Shown here in pieces: positions 62,901 through 64,000 of a stretch of DNA of 64,000 nt (positions are counted from its first letter, which is position 1; every line of letters begins with the position of its first letter). The stretch is from Panagrolaimus kolymaensis. Its lineage: Eukaryota > Nematoda > Chromadorea > Rhabditida > Panagrolaimidae. The translations under genes were made by a program, and so were the position numbers. The stretch is taken from the NCBI GenBank assembly GCA_028622995.1, contig JAJQJQ010000014.1, positions 4,526,001 through 4,590,000 of the forward strand. The letters are read 5' to 3'. The notes below the pieces were generated by a model that saw only the letters and a list, made by a program, of their open reading frames with translations, searched no databases and was not told the origin of the DNA.

Positions 62901-64000
62901 TCTTTATGAACGCTTTCATTTATTTTCATAGAGGGAAAGATTTTATTTTTGTCGTTGTCAAAATTAGAAACAAAAAATATTATTTGAAAAAATTAATTCA
63001 AATCGAGTATGTGATTTGGAGATTCTTAAAATAGCTTCTTTATGAACGCTTTCATTTATTTTCATAGAGGGAAAGATTTTATTTTTGTCGTTGTCAAAAT
63101 TAGAAACAAAAAATATTATTTGAAAAAATTAATTCAAATCGAGTATGTGATTTGGAGATTCTTAAAATAGCTTCTTTATGAACGCTTTCATTTATTTTCA
63201 TAGAGGGAAAGATTTTATTTTTGTCGTTGTCAAAATTAGAAACAAAAAATATTATTTGAAAAAATTAATTCAAATCGAGTATGTGATTTGGAGATTCTTA
63301 AAATAGCTTCTTTATGAACGCTTTCATTTATTTTCATAGAGGGAAAGATTTTATTTTTGTCGTTGTCAAAATTAGAAACAAAAAATATTATTTGAAAAAA
63401 TTAATTCAAATCGAGTATGTGATTTGGAGATTCTTAAAATAGCTTCTTTATGAACGCTTTCATTTATTTTCATAGAGGGAAAGATTTTATTTTTGTCGCT
63501 GTCAAAATTAAAAACAAAAAATATTATTTGAAAAAATTAATTCAAATCGAGTATGTGATTTGGAGATTCTTAAAATAGCTTCTTTATGAACGCTTTCATT
63601 TATTTTCATAGAGGGAAAGATTTTATTTTTGTCGTTGTCAAAATTAGAAACAAAAAATATTATTTGAAAAAATTAATTCAAATCGAGTATGTGATTTGGA
63701 GATTCTTAAAATAGCTTCTTTATGAACGCTTTCATTTATTTTCATAGAGGGAAAGATTTTATTTTTGTCGTTGTCAAAATTAGAAACAAAAAATATTATT
63801 TGAAAAAATTAATTCAAATCGAGTATGTGATTTGGAGATTCTTAAAATAGCTTCTTTATGAACGCTTTCATTTATTTTCATAGAGGGAAAGATTTTATTT
63901 TTGTCGCTGTCAAAATTAAAAACAAAAAATATTATTTGAAAAAATTAATTCAAATCGAGTATGTGATTTGGAGATTCTTAAAATAGCTTCTTTATGAACG
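53934..64000 (+). repeat. Distal array zone with GCTTTCATTTA monomers
   Basis: From 53934 the sequence GCTTGCATTTA, constant in the preceding 37 kb, is replaced by GCTTTCATTTA in nearly every monomer. Exceptions are at about 57470, 58010, 58560 and 62640. Further variants accumulate to the right: TTAATTCAAATC (from 54560), TTTTTATAGAG and AAAATTAAAAAC (from about 56980), and CGTTGTC on an A-type cassette (from about 61590). Confidence 0.95.
59110..61060 (+). repeat. 952-bp (7-monomer) higher-order repeat, two copies plus a partial third
   Basis: Three private variants recur in the same order exactly 952 bp apart: GAGGGGAAG (59258 and 60210), AAACATAAAA (59431 and 60383) and ATCGTGTATG (around 59740 and 60692). 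A third AAACATAAAA at 61471 is 1088 bp further (8 units), so a partial third copy with one inserted monomer follows. Confidence 0.93.

Larger units (their letters stand above)
16791..64000 (+). repeat. Satellite array of 136/137-bp monomers, about 345 head-to-tail copies, continuing past the window
   Basis: The interval between successive TCAAAATTAGAAAC anchors is 136 bp for the common monomer (for example 17053, 17189, 17325) and 137 bp for the second type (19502, 19639). No other sequence interrupts 47.2 kb. The common monomer is about 26% GC. It begins with AAAATTAGAAACAAAAAATA, then CAAATCGAGTATGTGATTTG, then AATAGCTTCTTTATGAACGC and a variable end. Two cassettes occupy the last 37-38 bases: type A contains CATAGAGGGAAAGATTTTA, type D contains TTTTGTTGAAGAAATTTATT. 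Because 136 and 137 are not multiples of 3 and stops are frequent, the array codes for nothing. Such arrays are typical of centromeric, subtelomeric or sex-chromosome heterochromatin; which applies here is not visible. Confidence 0.99.

Noticed and set aside
16791..64000. CRISPR array
   Set aside because: Repeats are 136-137 bp and directly abut; there are no unique spacers and the genome is eukaryotic.
16791..64000. Protein-coding repeat or telomere repeat
   Set aside because: The unit lengths shift the frame each copy and contain many stops; no TTAGGC- or TTAGGG-type short repeat is present.
16791..64000. CENP-B box in the satellite
   Set aside because: No segment of the monomer fits TTCGxxxxAxxCGGG.

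Overview
The window looks like nuclear DNA of a small, AT-rich animal genome, most likely a nematode. The basis is indirect. Genes are compact and built from many exons, introns are mostly 40-200 bp, and acceptors are nearly always TTTTAG or TTTCAG. Several start codons sit 9-28 bases behind an isolated acceptor-like motif, as expected for spliced-leader trans-splicing. Species cannot be named from the sequence. All gene models below were built by hand from reading frame, splice phase and protein family resemblance.

Layout. Bases 1-16500 are genic. On the minus strand lie a complete ZIP (SLC39A1/2/3-type) metal transporter (1695..23), a small secreted cysteine-rich protein (4817..4254), APRT (6601..5747) and the histone acetyltransferase HAT1 (8459..6834). 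HAT1 and APRT are in tandem, 232 bp apart. HAT1 is head to head with a plus-strand SLC25A46-type outer mitochondrial membrane carrier (9238..11025). A tentative unidentified minus-strand gene follows (12529..11599). A 12-exon SRPK-like protein kinase is on the plus strand (13106..16269), with a Cys/His-rich module and an acidic tail. Its most natural splicing puts a TGA codon in frame inside the activation segment, so it is either a pseudogene or uses an alternative intron.

From 16791 to the right edge (47 kb, roughly 345 copies) the window is one uninterrupted head-to-tail satellite array of 136- or 137-bp monomers, about 26% GC, running off the window. Monomers share a nearly invariant part of about 99 bp and carry one of two very different short cassettes. 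Cassettes and point variants form local higher-order patterns: 408-bp trimers, 272/273-bp dimers, a 546-bp tetramer and a 952-bp heptamer. A sharp change of dominant variant occurs near 53.9 kb. Two decayed monomer copies lie in the opposite orientation at 11995-12190, on the other side of the kinase gene.

The genes do not form a single pathway: metal uptake, purine salvage, histone acetylation and mitochondrial dynamics are housekeeping functions. The kinase and the satellite next to it are the unusual part. I found no tRNA, rRNA, CRISPR array, bacterial-type operon or recognisable transposase.
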